A stretch of 64,000 nt of DNA, from positions 1,112,260-1,176,259 of the forward strand of contig NZ_QXDC01000002.1 in NCBI RefSeq assembly GCF_003550065.1, in the 5' to 3' direction. Positions within the stretch are counted from its first letter, which is position 1; the number at the start of each line of letters is the position of its first letter. This document shows, in pieces, positions 26,579 to 36,315 of the stretch. Made by a program: the position numbers and the translations under genes. The notes beneath the pieces were generated by a model. It was given only the letters and a program-made list of their open reading frames with translations, did not search any database and was not told the DNA's origin. Origin of the DNA: Hephaestia caeni (GTDB lineage Bacteria > Pseudomonadota > Alphaproteobacteria > Sphingomonadales > Sphingomonadaceae).

Positions 26579-26744
26579 GATGATGTCCTGATTGACGGCC
26601 GCACGTCAGCGGCTCCAGGGGCCGGCAGACCCAGGTTCGCGAAGTGCATGGCGCACATCGAGAACGGGCAACGCGTTCGAGACGCACGCCACCATGCCAG
26701 ACCGGGATGGCCGATATGGAACGGCGACGATGACGGTCGACCGA

Positions 26745-27992
26745 TCAGGCGTCGATCAGGGTTTCGCACCGGCTTCGCGGCGACGAATGCACAGGCAACC
26801 GCGGCTCGAGGTGGTTCCGGACGAAACCGCTCGTGATCCCCAGCTCGCCGGATGCGACCCTGGCAAGCTGCTCCTCGAAACTGAGCTTGCGCATCGCGGC
26901 GGCTTCGCGTGCGGCCCTTGCCGCCTCGCGCCGGGTGTCCTGCCAATGCGCTTTCGCCTCGGCGAAGCCCATCGTGCCGAGGAGACGCCGGAACGCGTAC
27001 ATTTCCTGAGACGAGACCGGAGGCCAGGACGGATTGCGCACGGGCGTGCGGCGAACCCGGCCGGGCCGCCGGGGAGGCGGCAGGGCCTGACCCTCCGCGG
27101 CCAGTTCAGCGGCAAATGCATCGCGAAGATGATAGGCGGTCGAGGCGCCGATCACGAGTTCGCGCGCGGCTCGCTGGACGGGCATGCGATCGAGGAGCAT
27201 CGCGCGCAGTAGCTCTTTCTGCTCATCGGTGACGAAGCGCGCGCTCTCGGCATGGACATGGCGGACCCCGGCGGCATCGCATCCGGGGAGCACTTCGCCC
27301 CTGCGGCGCAGGCGGCGGAAGAGCCGGGTCCTGATGCGTGTGCAGCTCGTCCGTGACACGCCGGTGTGCTCGGCGATCTTCTGGGTGCCAAGTCCCTGCA
27401 GGAAGAGTTGCTCGACCTGTTTGCGTTTCGCCGGCGACAGCCTGGCGCCGCTATAGGCCTGGCCGCCTCCGGGCGGTGGTAGCAGCGCCTTGCCGCGTGC
27501 AAGCAGTTCCCGATTATATCGGCGACGCTGCTCGGAAACGCAGGCCGCCGACACGCCGAGGCGCAACTGGATGTCGATGCCCTTGAGGCCCTTCTTCAGG
27601 GCATAGCGTAGGCGCTCGATACCTTCGACGGTCAGGCGACCATGCTGATCGCGCTCCGCGGGACGGTATCCACGCCGGACACACAGCGCCGTCGTAACCG
27701 CGTTGGAGGCGCTGGCCTCACAGACCCCGAAATGCTTGCCGATCGCGCTGAACGACCAGTTTTCGACCTCGCGCAGTCTGACGGCCTCATCGAGGGCTTC
27801 ACCCTGAAGGCGCGATTTGGGCGCGGAGCTTCTATGGGCCGTCGTCAAGCCAAGCTTGTTGGCCTTGACCTGCAGGGCATGGACGCTGCGGCCTGGTAGC
27901 CGCGGCGCGATGCCATGTCCTTCGGCCGGATACCAGGCGCGCAGAATGGCGATTTCCTGCGCCGTCCATGGCGCGGATCTGGGAGTGGTCAT
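26745..27992 (-). CDS. Multi-HTH DNA-binding protein
   Basis: A 415-residue basic protein starting MTTPRSAPWTAQEIAILRAW. At least four helix-turn-helix-like units can be seen. They are a Myb/SANT-like start (WTAQEIAILRAWYPAEG), FSAIGKHFGVCEASASNAV, GIDIQLRLGVSAACVSEQR, and TQKIAEHTGVSRTSCTRIR. Another, VQRAARELVIGASTAYHLR, follows. The long HTH array and high Arg content suggest binding to repeated or extended DNA sites, as in an ICE regulator or nucleoid-like protein. No enzymatic domain is seen. Confidence 0.72.
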   Translation of the reverse strand: MTTPRSAPWTAQEIAILRAWYPAEGHGIAPRLPGRSVHALQVKANKLGLTTAHRSSAPKSRLQGEALDEAVRLREVENWSFSAIGKHFGVCEASASNAVTTALCVRRGYRPAERDQHGRLTVEGIERLRYALKKGLKGIDIQLRLGVSAACVSEQRRRYNRELLARGKALLPPPGGGQAYSGARLSPAKRKQVEQLFLQGLGTQKIAEHTGVSRTSCTRIRTRLFRRLRRRGEVLPGCDAAGVRHVHAESARFVTDEQKELLRAMLLDRMPVQRAARELVIGASTAYHLRDAFAAELAAEGQALPPPRRPGRVRRTPVRNPSWPPVSSQEMYAFRRLLGTMGFAEAKAHWQDTRREAARAAREAAAMRKLSFEEQLARVASGELGITSGFVRNHLEPRLPVHSSPRSRCETLIDA

Positions 27993-28179
27993 GGGAAATG
28001 TCTCCGAAGAAGGGAGAGCCTGGTGGTCCGTGGTCCCTTCGGACACACTCGCCTGCTCCTCTCCCTGCTTCCCCCTCCACTCTTTATTGCCGTCCATGCC
28101 GTGGGCGACTTTCCTGGTTGTGTTCGCCGTCACCCTGATCGGTCAGCTCGTCGAGACGTCAGAAACAGGCTGATCCTCT

Positions 28180-28485
28180 TCAGCGAATCCAGGGCGCACG
28201 CAGGCGGCTGCCCTCGCGGAAGCGATCGGCGCCCAGGGTCGCAGCCAGGTCATCGCGGATGGCCGCGAAGGGCCGGACCACGTCGATCACGGTAGCTGGC
28301 TCCAGGATTTCGCCGTAGCGGGTTCCGATCCAGAGAAGGTCGCGATCATCATCGTCAACATCGTCGTCCTCCCGCTGGACGATCGCGAAATAGCTGTTCA
28401 GGGGCGCGTCCCATCCAATGGCGATGCTCAATGCGCCATGGGTGCTGGCCGCTTGCGCGAGCGGATCGAGTTCGTGCCGGCTCAT
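28180..28485 (-). CDS. Hypothetical acidic protein (101 aa)
   Basis: The protein starts MSRHELDPLAQAASTHGAL and contains a run of aspartates (REDDDVDDDDRDLLW). Its start overlaps the stop of the 158-residue gene (ATGA), so the two are translated together. No family is recognised. Confidence 0.66.
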   Translation of the reverse strand: MSRHELDPLAQAASTHGALSIAIGWDAPLNSYFAIVQREDDDVDDDDRDLLWIGTRYGEILEPATVIDVVRPFAAIRDDLAATLGADRFREGSRLRAPWIR

Positions 28486-28958
28486 GGTGCGTCCATTCCC
28501 TCATCCTCGGGTGGGCCGAGACGGTTTTGCATCGCCTGGCGAAACTGGCGCAGCATCTCGGCTTGCTCGGGGTATCGTTCCTCCCACTGGGCGCGAGGGA
28601 TCAGGAAGCCGACATCGACCAGTTCGCGCCGGAGCGCCTCTGTCACGGTCTGCTTGACGGTTTCGGGAATGGCGAGGGGAAAGGACTGAAACTGGCACAA
28701 CCAGGAGCAATCGTCGGGTTCCTGGTGCCGCCGGAAATGATCGGCGTCGAAGATGAGATCGGTCCGAACGACCGCATCATCCTTGACCGCGATCACGAAT
28801 TGACCGCCGGCCGGGGTTCCGTTTCGCGCGGAGGCGATCATGCGTTCATGCCAGGTGTGCGCCGCGGCCAGCGCCACGCCATAGTGGGAGCCGTAGGCAG
28901 CGTGGAGGATCCAGCTGACGGGATGGCTGGCGGCACCGAAGTGGAAGGTGATTTCCAT
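28482..28958 (-). CDS. Hypothetical protein (158 aa)
   Basis: The protein starts MEITFHFGAASHPVSWILH after GAGGAG. It has a mixed composition and a helical C-terminal half (ERYPEQAEMLRQFRQAMQN). No domain is assigned. It is divergent from parDE across a 226-bp region, which must hold promoters for both directions. Confidence 0.66.
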   Translation of the reverse strand: MEITFHFGAASHPVSWILHAAYGSHYGVALAAAHTWHERMIASARNGTPAGGQFVIAVKDDAVVRTDLIFDADHFRRHQEPDDCSWLCQFQSFPLAIPETVKQTVTEALRRELVDVGFLIPRAQWEERYPEQAEMLRQFRQAMQNRLGPPEDEGMDAP

Positions 28959-29136
28959 GCGGGTGACTCCTCGATTGGAGATGGGACAGAGGTTTGGCGA
29001 AGCGGGTTTTTCCGCGGCCAGTGTTCAACTATGCTGCGGGATCGTGGTGGGTTCGCCGGTGCGCTCATCCGCAGGCATACGGACAACGCTGAGAGATGCG
29101 CTTTGTCTATGATCGGCTCTCGTTGCCCGCCTGATT

Positions 29137-29167
29137 TTGACAATCTTTGCCAAATATGCCATATAGT
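29137..29167 (+). promoter_or_regulatory. Probable parDE promoter with overlapping palindrome
   Basis: TTGACA at 29,137-29,142 and TATAGT at 29,162-29,167 are spaced by 19 bp. ATATG-C-CATAT (29,154-29,164) overlaps the spacer and -10 and could be the ParD operator. It ends 17 bp before the parD ATG. Confidence 0.55.
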
Positions 29168-29184
29168 CTCTTAGAGGTGTTCCC

Positions 29185-29436
29185 ATGGCGACAATGAATG
29201 TTTCCCTCCCCGATGCGATGAAGGAATGGGTCGAAGGTCAGGCCGGGACAGGCAGATACAGCAATGCCAGCGATTATGTGCGCGACCTGATCCGTCGCGA
29301 CCAGGAGCGGCGGGAGAAGATCGCAGCCATGCAGACCATGGTCGATGAGTCTCTCGCCTCCGGCATAAGTCCCAATTCCATCGATGACATGATGAAGGAA
29401 GCCCGGCGTCGCGCAGGCGTCGGTCATGGCCTATAG
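29185..29436 (+). CDS. parD: ParD-family antitoxin
   Basis: An 83-residue ribbon-helix-helix protein. The MNVSLPDAMKEWVEGQ start and YSNASDYVRDLIRRDQER helix are diagnostic of ParD/CC2985-type antitoxins. The C-terminal tail would bind ParE. It overlaps parE by 11 bases. A sigma70-like promoter with an overlapping palindrome lies upstream, consistent with autoregulation. Confidence 0.92.
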   Translation: MATMNVSLPDAMKEWVEGQAGTGRYSNASDYVRDLIRRDQERREKIAAMQTMVDESLASGISPNSIDDMMKEARRRAGVGHGL

Positions 29437-29722
29437 ACTCACGCGTAACGCCGAAAAGGATCTCATCGGTATATATGTCGGCGGCGTCGGAGAATTAGGA
29501 GAAGCCGTCGCGGAAAAATATCAGGCCGGTTTGCATCGGGTTTTTGGATTTCTCTCCGACTTTCCCTATTCGGCAAGAGCGCGCGCGGAAATTTCACCAC
29601 CGGTCCGGGCACATCCCTACAAGTCCCATATCGTCGTCTATATCATCGAAGGACAGGACATCCTGATCCTCGGCGTCCGTCATGGACGGGAAGACTGGCA
29701 GGCATCCGACCAGCTTTCCTGA
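29426..29722 (+). CDS. parE: ParE-family toxin
   Basis: A 98-residue RelE/ParE-fold protein. YRLTRNAEKDLIGIYVGG at the start and a C-terminal HIVVYIIEGQDILILGVRHG strand pair are typical of ParE, which poisons DNA gyrase. It overlaps parD, giving a complete type II module that may stabilise the ICE. Confidence 0.92.
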   Translation: MAYRLTRNAEKDLIGIYVGGVGELGEAVAEKYQAGLHRVFGFLSDFPYSARARAEISPPVRAHPYKSHIVVYIIEGQDILILGVRHGREDWQASDQLS

Positions 29723-29771
29723 AATTGCGTTCACGCCTGTGGAACAGGTCTCGCTCTATGACTGGTGCCGG

Positions 29772-32700
29772 TCAGGCCGCTTGCGGAACCTCAGCACCTT
29801 CGTTGCTCGAAGGCGGTGCCAGGATTGCGTCCTCATCGTTCCCCGGCTCGAACTCCCCTTTGGTCGTCGCCAGGTCAGCCTCCAGTTCCGCGAGTTCCCG
29901 CAACTTGTCCTCGAGCAAGGCGGCGTCGGGAAACTCCTGGTCGAGACGCGCCTCGAAGGCCGGAAGGCGCCGCTCGTTCGCTTCGAGATCGGCCTGCACG
30001 GCGGCAAGTTCGGCGTCGAGATTGAGAATGGAGGATTCGAGCCGGCCCAGCGCCGTGGTCCATCGCGTCTTGTCGGATACTTCGAACGCGTTACGCTCGC
30101 CGTGGTGGAGTGCCGCGACAGACGTGCGGATGCCGCGCTCGCCATCGTCGTCCACGGCCTCATAGCCTGAAAGTTCCACATCGATGCCGTTGACGGTGCC
30201 GAGCAACTGCCGGGCCTGGCCGCCGTGCAGTCGCAATTCGAAGGCCTGCCTCAGAATGCGTTCGCCGGCGGCCTTGCGGTCGGTGACCATGGTGCCGCCG
30301 CAATCGAACAGGACCTCGTCGTGACGCGGAAGAACCCGGCGTGCGATATCGGCCTCCAGCTTCGCGATCAGGTTGGCGCCGTCGATGATGGCGTCCGCGG
30401 TTCGCTTGATGGTCCTGCGGATATTATACTGGTCGTCGATATGCGCGTCGCGCAGGCGTTCGAGCCTTGCGACCTCGGCATCGAGCCCAGCCTTGCGCAT
30501 CAGGCGATCGTCGCCGGACGCCAGCGCCTTTGCGAGCGCGAACTGATTGACGTTGGAGCCGACATCCTCGATCCGGCGAATGGAGCGATCGCCCGACATC
30601 GCCATGTTGATGAAGCGGGCTTTTCTTTCGAGCATCTGCCAGTTGGTCGCGTCCATCGAGCCACTGGTCGCATAGCCGTATAGCTCGATTTCGTCGTTCT
30701 GGTTCCCCTGGCGCTCGATCCGGCCTTCGCGCTGCTCGATATCAGAGGGTATCCAGGGAACGTCGAGGTGATGCAGGGCTTTGAGGCGCTGCTGCGCGTT
30801 GACGCCCGTTCCCATGGTGGGCGTGGAGCCGATGAGAATGCGCTTGCGCCCCTGATTGAGGTCGTTGAACAGGCGCTGCTTGGCGCTGTTCTTCTTATAA
30901 TGCTGCATGAAGGCGATCTGATCGGCCGGTATGCCCATCTCGATCAGCTGCTCGCGGATCCAGACATAGGCGGAGAAGCCGCGTGTCTCGATGGCGTTCT
31001 CGGTGCCGAGATCGGAGAAGATCATCTGCACGGCGCCGGGCAGCGGATAAGGTCGCCCGGTTTCCGGGTCGGTGTAACGATTGTCGGCCGTATCGCGCCA
31101 GATACGATGGACGTTCTCGATCAGGAGATTGAGCTTGTTGCCCTCCTCGTTCCCCATCATGGGGTCCACGAAGCGGAGATCGATCGCCGAATGCCGCCCG
31201 TCGGTGATCACCGAAAGCAGGATATCGTCGCCCTTCTGGGGTCGCCCGCTGCGGTTCTCGATCGCCTTGATGCGTCCGGCCAGCACCTTCTGATAGGCCT
31301 TGAAGGGCGCCCCGGACTGGGCGACGATGATCTTGCGCTTGCCACCCTTGATGGTGGGCAGCCGGACATATTGGCGCAAATCGTCCTTGAGTACGACATC
31401 GGCAACGCTGCGGTACATCGCCATCAGGTCGGCGACGTTGACGAATTCGCAGAAGCGCGTGACCGGCTTGTAGCTGCCGCTCGGCTGAAGTTCGAGTTCG
31501 GTGCGCGTGTCGCCGAAGTTCGCGGCCCAGGCGTCGAACTCGTGCAAGCCCTTGGCGTGCAGTTCGTCGGGCTGCATGAACCGCTGCAGCGTATACATCT
31601 CGCCGAGCGTGTTGGTGATGGGCGTGCCCGACGACAGGATCAGTTCGCGCCCGGGATTGATGTCGGCAAGGTATCGGCCCTTGACGAACAGATCCCATGC
31701 CCGCTGCGAGCCGGCGGGATCGACGCCCTTGAGGTCGCCCAGATTGGTCGCGAAAGTGAGTTTGCGGAACTGCTGGGCCTCGTCGACCAGAATCTGGTCG
31801 ATGCCGATCTCGCCGATATGAACGAGGTCATCCTTGCGGGCCTGCAGGTTCTCTAGCCGCCGCTGGAGTCCTTCCTTCAGGCGCTCGACCCGCTTGCGCG
31901 AGACGCGATCGTCGCTCTGAATGCCCGTGATCAGCACCTCGTAGCTGGCGAGCTGGTCTTCGATCAGCTGCTTTTCGAAGGCTGCCGGGGTGGGGATGAA
32001 CTTGAACGCATCATGGGTGATGATGATCGCGTCCCAGTTGCCGGTCGCCGCGCGGGCCAGGAACCGCCGCCGCTTCTCCTTGATGAAGTTGGTGTCGTCG
32101 GCGACAAGGATGCGCGCCGTGGGATAGAGCATCAGAAACTCGCGCGCGATCTGCGCGAGACAATGATTGGGCACCGCGATCATCGGCTTGTTGGCAAGGC
32201 CGAGACGGCGCTGCTCCATCACGGCGGCGCACAGGCTGAAGGTTTTGCCCGCGCCGACGCTATGAGCTACATAGGTCGAGCCCGCGGCGACGATCCGCCA
32301 GACAACGCGCTTCTGATGGTCGCGCATCTGGATGGTGGTCGACGCGCCCGGAAGCGTCAGATGCCTGCCGTTGAACGTCCGGGGAACGAGGTTGTTGTAG
32401 GCGTCGTTGTAGATGCGGACCAGGCGATCGGCGCGTTCGCTGTCTTGCCAGACCCAGGTCTCGAAGGTCGACTTGATGCCTGCAAGCTTTTCCTTGGCGG
32501 CTTCGGTGTCGGTGACGTTGAGCTCGCGGCGCTCCGAACCGTCAGCTTCGCGGTGAACATCGTAGATCTTGGGGATATGGGAATTGAGGGCATCTTCGAG
32601 CAGGTCCGCGGCGCCGCGGCGCGCCGTGCCCCAGGTCGAGGTGGAACTGACATGTCCGGCGAATGGGAGCTTGTCGACGGTCCAACTCGCAATATCGACG

Positions 32701-34934
32701 GTATGATAGATGGTGGTCTCGACCTCCATGATCTCCGCGACGAAGGTTTCGATGACCCTGGTAGGAATCCAGGGCGCGCCGAGACGCGCGGTGATCTCGC
32801 TGGGTTTGAGGTCGACCGGCTGGACCGCTTCGAGCGCGGTGGCGACGGCATGGAAGCGCGGATCGGCTTCGGCATTCTCGCGGGCAAGAGCGAGCTTGGT
32901 CCGCACCGGTCCTGACAGGGCTTCGTCCGCCGTAACCCAGTTGTCGAAATGGGGCGTGGTGCGGACGGGGTCGAGATAGACGTCGTCGGCGAGATCCGCG
33001 AGGGCCTCGGCCTCGGTGACGCCGAGCAGGCCGGCGATCAGCGGGAGATCGACGCGGCCGCGCTCGTGGAGCGACACCGCCAGCGCATCCTGCGCCGAGT
33101 GGATTTCATGGGCGACTGGCGGTTTGACGACACGTTCGGTGAAGATCGCGCCCGGCGTGCCGGTATCGCTCGCCTCGTCATAGGCCTCGATCGACGCGAC
33201 CAGCCAGACGTCGGGATCGTCAAGGAAAGGCTGGAGGTTCGGGCGGCGCTGATATTCCTTCTCGGCGCCGGTGTCGGGATCGGCGCGGATGCTGGTGATG
33301 GTCCGGTTGATCGGGCCGTATTTCTTCGTGAACTGCCGATAGTGCGCGAGCAGCTTCTCCTGGGACGCCGCATAGGGCTGGTCGTTCAGCTGCGCCCGCA
33401 GGATCGCGCGAACCGCATCGCGGATCGGGATCAGCGCCTTGATGATACTGGCGTGCCTGGCGAACAGGCCCGTGGTGCCTCGCCCTGATTTGACATCGAC
33501 GACGGTCGGCATGCCGTCGACGATCTGGTGCAGAACGCCGCCCGATACGAGATAGCTGCCTTCCTTGAACTCGGCCTCATCCGCCGCCGTACCGATCTCA
33601 AGGTCGAGCGAGACGTCGACCCGGTCACGCAGCGACGTCGTGCGATGGATGGGGCGGCAGGTGCCTTCGTATCGGGATGCGATTCCCGACAGGGTAGCGA
33701 TGAGAGCCTGCCCAAGGTCGATGCCCGGCTCGGCGGCGCAGTGATAGTCCATGCCGAACTGGCCGCTTTTCCATTCATGGCGCCCAAGGACATGACCAGG
33801 ATTGTCGAGGAAATAGCGGTTGATCCGCAGCGGTCCCTCGCCCTCGTCGCTATCGGGAATATCGGCCAGATCGATCCACTTGTGTCCGGCGCCGAGGTTG
33901 TCTGGCTCGCGCTTGCGGAAGAGTAGGATATCGACGACGACATCGGTGCCCGCTTCCTGCCGCATGACCCGGCCGGGAAGACGCACCGCGCCGAGGAAAT
34001 CGGCGATGGTATCAATATGACTGCGGGCCTTGGGGTCGCTCTTGTCGAGCGAATAGCGCGAGGTCACGAACAGGGCGACGCCGCCGGGGCGAAGATGCTC
34101 CAGCGATTTCGCGATGAAGAAATCGTGGAGCGACAGGCCAAGCCGGCCGAGGCTGGTCTTGTTCTGGATGCTGAGGTTCGAGAACGGGGGATTGCCGATG
34201 GCGAGGTCGAAGTCGCGCGGCAGCGAAGCCTTGTCGAAATCGATGCAGCGGATGATCTGCCCCGGATAGAGCGCGCTCGCGACGCGGGCGGTGACGGGAT
34301 CGTTCTCGATGCCGACGAACATCGTGTCGCTCGCCAGCCAGTCGGGCCGCAGCCCCATGAACAGGCCGCTGCCGCATCCGGGTTCCAGAACCTGGCCGCC
34401 GGTGAAGCCGAGGATGCGGGCGGCATCCCACATGGCGCGGACAATATATTCGGGCGTGTAATGGGCGTATTGCGTCGCCCGCTTGAGCGACTGGAGTTCG
34501 GCATCGGTCGTCTCCGCGGCAAGGCCCTGCCCCAGTTCCTCCCAGCCATCGCGGAATGTGCCCGCGCGATCGGCGAAGATATTGTTCGCAAGCTCGGAGG
34601 CGCCGAAGCCGATGAACTTCGCGATGGCTTCCTGCTCGGCCGGCGTCGCCCCTCGTTGTTCGCGGTCCAAGAGGTTCAGCAGCCGGATCGCCTCGATATT
34701 GTCCTGCGCGCGGCCCTTCCATGACGACGCCAGCACCCGACCGGCGGCGAAGGAGAAATCGATGGGTTCGGCCGGAGGCGGATCGGCAAGCACCTCCGCC
34801 GGTGCCAGCGAGAAGAGCGTGGGCTCGCAAAGCTGGGAGACGATCGCTGCATCGGGCGCTGGATCGGGCGGTCTGGCGGGCTGGTCGAAGTCGAGGCATA
34901 GCTGGAGAGCCAGCGCGGATGCACTGTTTCGCAT
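29772..34934 (-). CDS. Giant fused N6-methyltransferase / SNF2-type helicase (DarB-like)
   Basis: A 1,720-residue protein starting MRNSASALALQLCLDFDQP at 34,934. The N-terminal part is an adenine methyltransferase with SAM motif LEPGCGSG near residue 183 and catalytic NPPF near residue 249. The second half is a superfamily 2 helicase with Walker A VGAGKT near 892, DEAQ near 1,050, and late motifs including GTGVNAQQRL and QREGRIERQGNQ. This architecture is like the P1 DarB antirestriction protein and other plasmid methylase-helicases. Likely roles are DNA modification or antirestriction during transfer; the substrate is unknown. It is probably a complete gene. Confidence 0.85.
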   Translation of the reverse strand: MRNSASALALQLCLDFDQPARPPDPAPDAAIVSQLCEPTLFSLAPAEVLADPPPAEPIDFSFAAGRVLASSWKGRAQDNIEAIRLLNLLDREQRGATPAEQEAIAKFIGFGASELANNIFADRAGTFRDGWEELGQGLAAETTDAELQSLKRATQYAHYTPEYIVRAMWDAARILGFTGGQVLEPGCGSGLFMGLRPDWLASDTMFVGIENDPVTARVASALYPGQIIRCIDFDKASLPRDFDLAIGNPPFSNLSIQNKTSLGRLGLSLHDFFIAKSLEHLRPGGVALFVTSRYSLDKSDPKARSHIDTIADFLGAVRLPGRVMRQEAGTDVVVDILLFRKREPDNLGAGHKWIDLADIPDSDEGEGPLRINRYFLDNPGHVLGRHEWKSGQFGMDYHCAAEPGIDLGQALIATLSGIASRYEGTCRPIHRTTSLRDRVDVSLDLEIGTAADEAEFKEGSYLVSGGVLHQIVDGMPTVVDVKSGRGTTGLFARHASIIKALIPIRDAVRAILRAQLNDQPYAASQEKLLAHYRQFTKKYGPINRTITSIRADPDTGAEKEYQRRPNLQPFLDDPDVWLVASIEAYDEASDTGTPGAIFTERVVKPPVAHEIHSAQDALAVSLHERGRVDLPLIAGLLGVTEAEALADLADDVYLDPVRTTPHFDNWVTADEALSGPVRTKLALARENAEADPRFHAVATALEAVQPVDLKPSEITARLGAPWIPTRVIETFVAEIMEVETTIYHTVDIASWTVDKLPFAGHVSSTSTWGTARRGAADLLEDALNSHIPKIYDVHREADGSERRELNVTDTEAAKEKLAGIKSTFETWVWQDSERADRLVRIYNDAYNNLVPRTFNGRHLTLPGASTTIQMRDHQKRVVWRIVAAGSTYVAHSVGAGKTFSLCAAVMEQRRLGLANKPMIAVPNHCLAQIAREFLMLYPTARILVADDTNFIKEKRRRFLARAATGNWDAIIITHDAFKFIPTPAAFEKQLIEDQLASYEVLITGIQSDDRVSRKRVERLKEGLQRRLENLQARKDDLVHIGEIGIDQILVDEAQQFRKLTFATNLGDLKGVDPAGSQRAWDLFVKGRYLADINPGRELILSSGTPITNTLGEMYTLQRFMQPDELHAKGLHEFDAWAANFGDTRTELELQPSGSYKPVTRFCEFVNVADLMAMYRSVADVVLKDDLRQYVRLPTIKGGKRKIIVAQSGAPFKAYQKVLAGRIKAIENRSGRPQKGDDILLSVITDGRHSAIDLRFVDPMMGNEEGNKLNLLIENVHRIWRDTADNRYTDPETGRPYPLPGAVQMIFSDLGTENAIETRGFSAYVWIREQLIEMGIPADQIAFMQHYKKNSAKQRLFNDLNQGRKRILIGSTPTMGTGVNAQQRLKALHHLDVPWIPSDIEQREGRIERQGNQNDEIELYGYATSGSMDATNWQMLERKARFINMAMSGDRSIRRIEDVGSNVNQFALAKALASGDDRLMRKAGLDAEVARLERLRDAHIDDQYNIRRTIKRTADAIIDGANLIAKLEADIARRVLPRHDEVLFDCGGTMVTDRKAAGERILRQAFELRLHGGQARQLLGTVNGIDVELSGYEAVDDDGERGIRTSVAALHHGERNAFEVSDKTRWTTALGRLESSILNLDAELAAVQADLEANERRLPAFEARLDQEFPDAALLEDKLRELAELEADLATTKGEFEPGNDEDAILAPPSSNEGAEVPQAA

Positions 34935-35055
34935 GGAATGCTTCCTTTTTTGGTGGGTTCGCGGGCGCAGCGCGGCGGCCCACAAGCGTGTCGGGCTGGT
35001 CGGGGATCAGGGCGTGATGGGAAGCCCCGGGTCGGGCGTCGTTTCAGGCGTCAGG

Positions 35056-36294
35056 TCAGCCGAGACGAAGCGACGCGGCATATTGGCGCAGCAGATCGGC
35101 TATCGCGGTCCGGGCATGCGCCTTGTTGCCGATCACGATCTCGGGCTGGAGTTCGCGGCCGAGCGGCGTGCGGTATCCGAGCGCCAACCTGCCGCTCATG
35201 TCCTCGACGATGATCCGGTGGCCGCGGGGCCGCGCCGGACCGGCATAGCGCGCGGTGAAATCCCCGAGGCGGCCCGACAGCCCGGCGGCCATCTTGCTCC
35301 AGCGGATATGGCCACCGGCAAATTGATCGCCGGGCGCTCGGCCTCGTGCGAGCCAGAGGCGGAACTGGGCTCGCTGTTGCAGCGCCGAATTGCGCGTGCG
35401 CTCCATTGTTCGGGTGAGCGGGAGGATATCGGCGTCCGCATCGAGCCGTTCGAGTTCAGTGGGGTCCACGACGACGAGAATATCGGAATAGTCGCCTTGG
35501 CGCAGAGTCTGGCGCGTCACCGTCGCGTCGGCAGGCGTAGGCCCGGACGAGAGCGAAAAGGGGCGGAGCCCGGTTTCGGCGCTAACGGCATAAAGCGCGA
35601 TAGCTTCGTGTCCGGGTCGTTCGCGTAGCATGGCCAGGATGCCGATTGTGCCCGTCGCGAGTTCAGTCGCGCCGAGCAGAAGGACGCGGCGATGCCAGGA
35701 TGCCGGTGCCGGGACGTCGGTGGGGTGCGACCACTCGCTGGGGAGCGGCCGTCCCGGCTGCGCATTCTCGGTGCGATTGGGCTCGGAGGGTGTGGCAGCG
35801 AAAGCTCGACGGGCGACGTCGAAAATGTCGTCTGGTTGGCCGCCGCCATCCAGAAATCCGTGGCGGTAGGCAGGTCGTCGGACATCGGGATCCCCCGGTC
35901 GTGGCGGCGACGGCGGCCTGGATTCCCATCCCGCCCGGGCAGCGTAGAGTCCGTCGGCGTAGGCGACGGCAGCATCCCAGCCATAGCCATGGACGTCACG
36001 GCCGTGGAGGATCGCGGGGTTTCGGCTGTCGGTGCTGCCCTGGGCGATCTGGCGCTCGATGCAGGCAAAGTTCGCGGCCACGCGCTGGCGCTCGGTTTCC
36101 TGGGCGATCGCTTCGTTGAGGGGACGAAGCGCCTGAACCCGCTCGCGGGAACGCGCCATGCGGGCGTCGAGGGGCGCATCGTTCGGCAGGTCGGGGAAAC
36201 GGCGCCAGGCATCGGCCAACGCATGGGCGTGATGAGCCGGACGGCCGCGCGCCATCCAGCATCCCGCATCGGCGGGATCGAAACTGTCGGTCAT
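35056..36294 (-). CDS. Hypothetical protein (412 aa)
   Basis: The protein starts MTDSFDPADAGCWMARGRP after GGAGATCGTC. The N-terminal 150 residues are helical and polar. A central segment, HRRVLLLGATELATGTIGI, resembles the start of a nucleotide-binding fold but lacks a full P-loop. The C-terminal 100 residues are basic. No family is recognised. It lies 121 bp upstream of the methylase-helicase gene, in the same direction. Confidence 0.68.
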   Translation of the reverse strand: MTDSFDPADAGCWMARGRPAHHAHALADAWRRFPDLPNDAPLDARMARSRERVQALRPLNEAIAQETERQRVAANFACIERQIAQGSTDSRNPAILHGRDVHGYGWDAAVAYADGLYAARAGWESRPPSPPRPGDPDVRRPAYRHGFLDGGGQPDDIFDVARRAFAATPSEPNRTENAQPGRPLPSEWSHPTDVPAPASWHRRVLLLGATELATGTIGILAMLRERPGHEAIALYAVSAETGLRPFSLSSGPTPADATVTRQTLRQGDYSDILVVVDPTELERLDADADILPLTRTMERTRNSALQQRAQFRLWLARGRAPGDQFAGGHIRWSKMAAGLSGRLGDFTARYAGPARPRGHRIIVEDMSGRLALGYRTPLGRELQPEIVIGNKAHARTAIADLLRQYAASLRLG

Positions 36295-36315
36295 GACGAT
36301 CTCCGGCCTGGAATG

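Noticed and set aside
30768..31856. 362-residue rightward ORF
   Set aside because: It lies wholly opposite the helicase half of the methylase-helicase gene, whose motifs are conserved.
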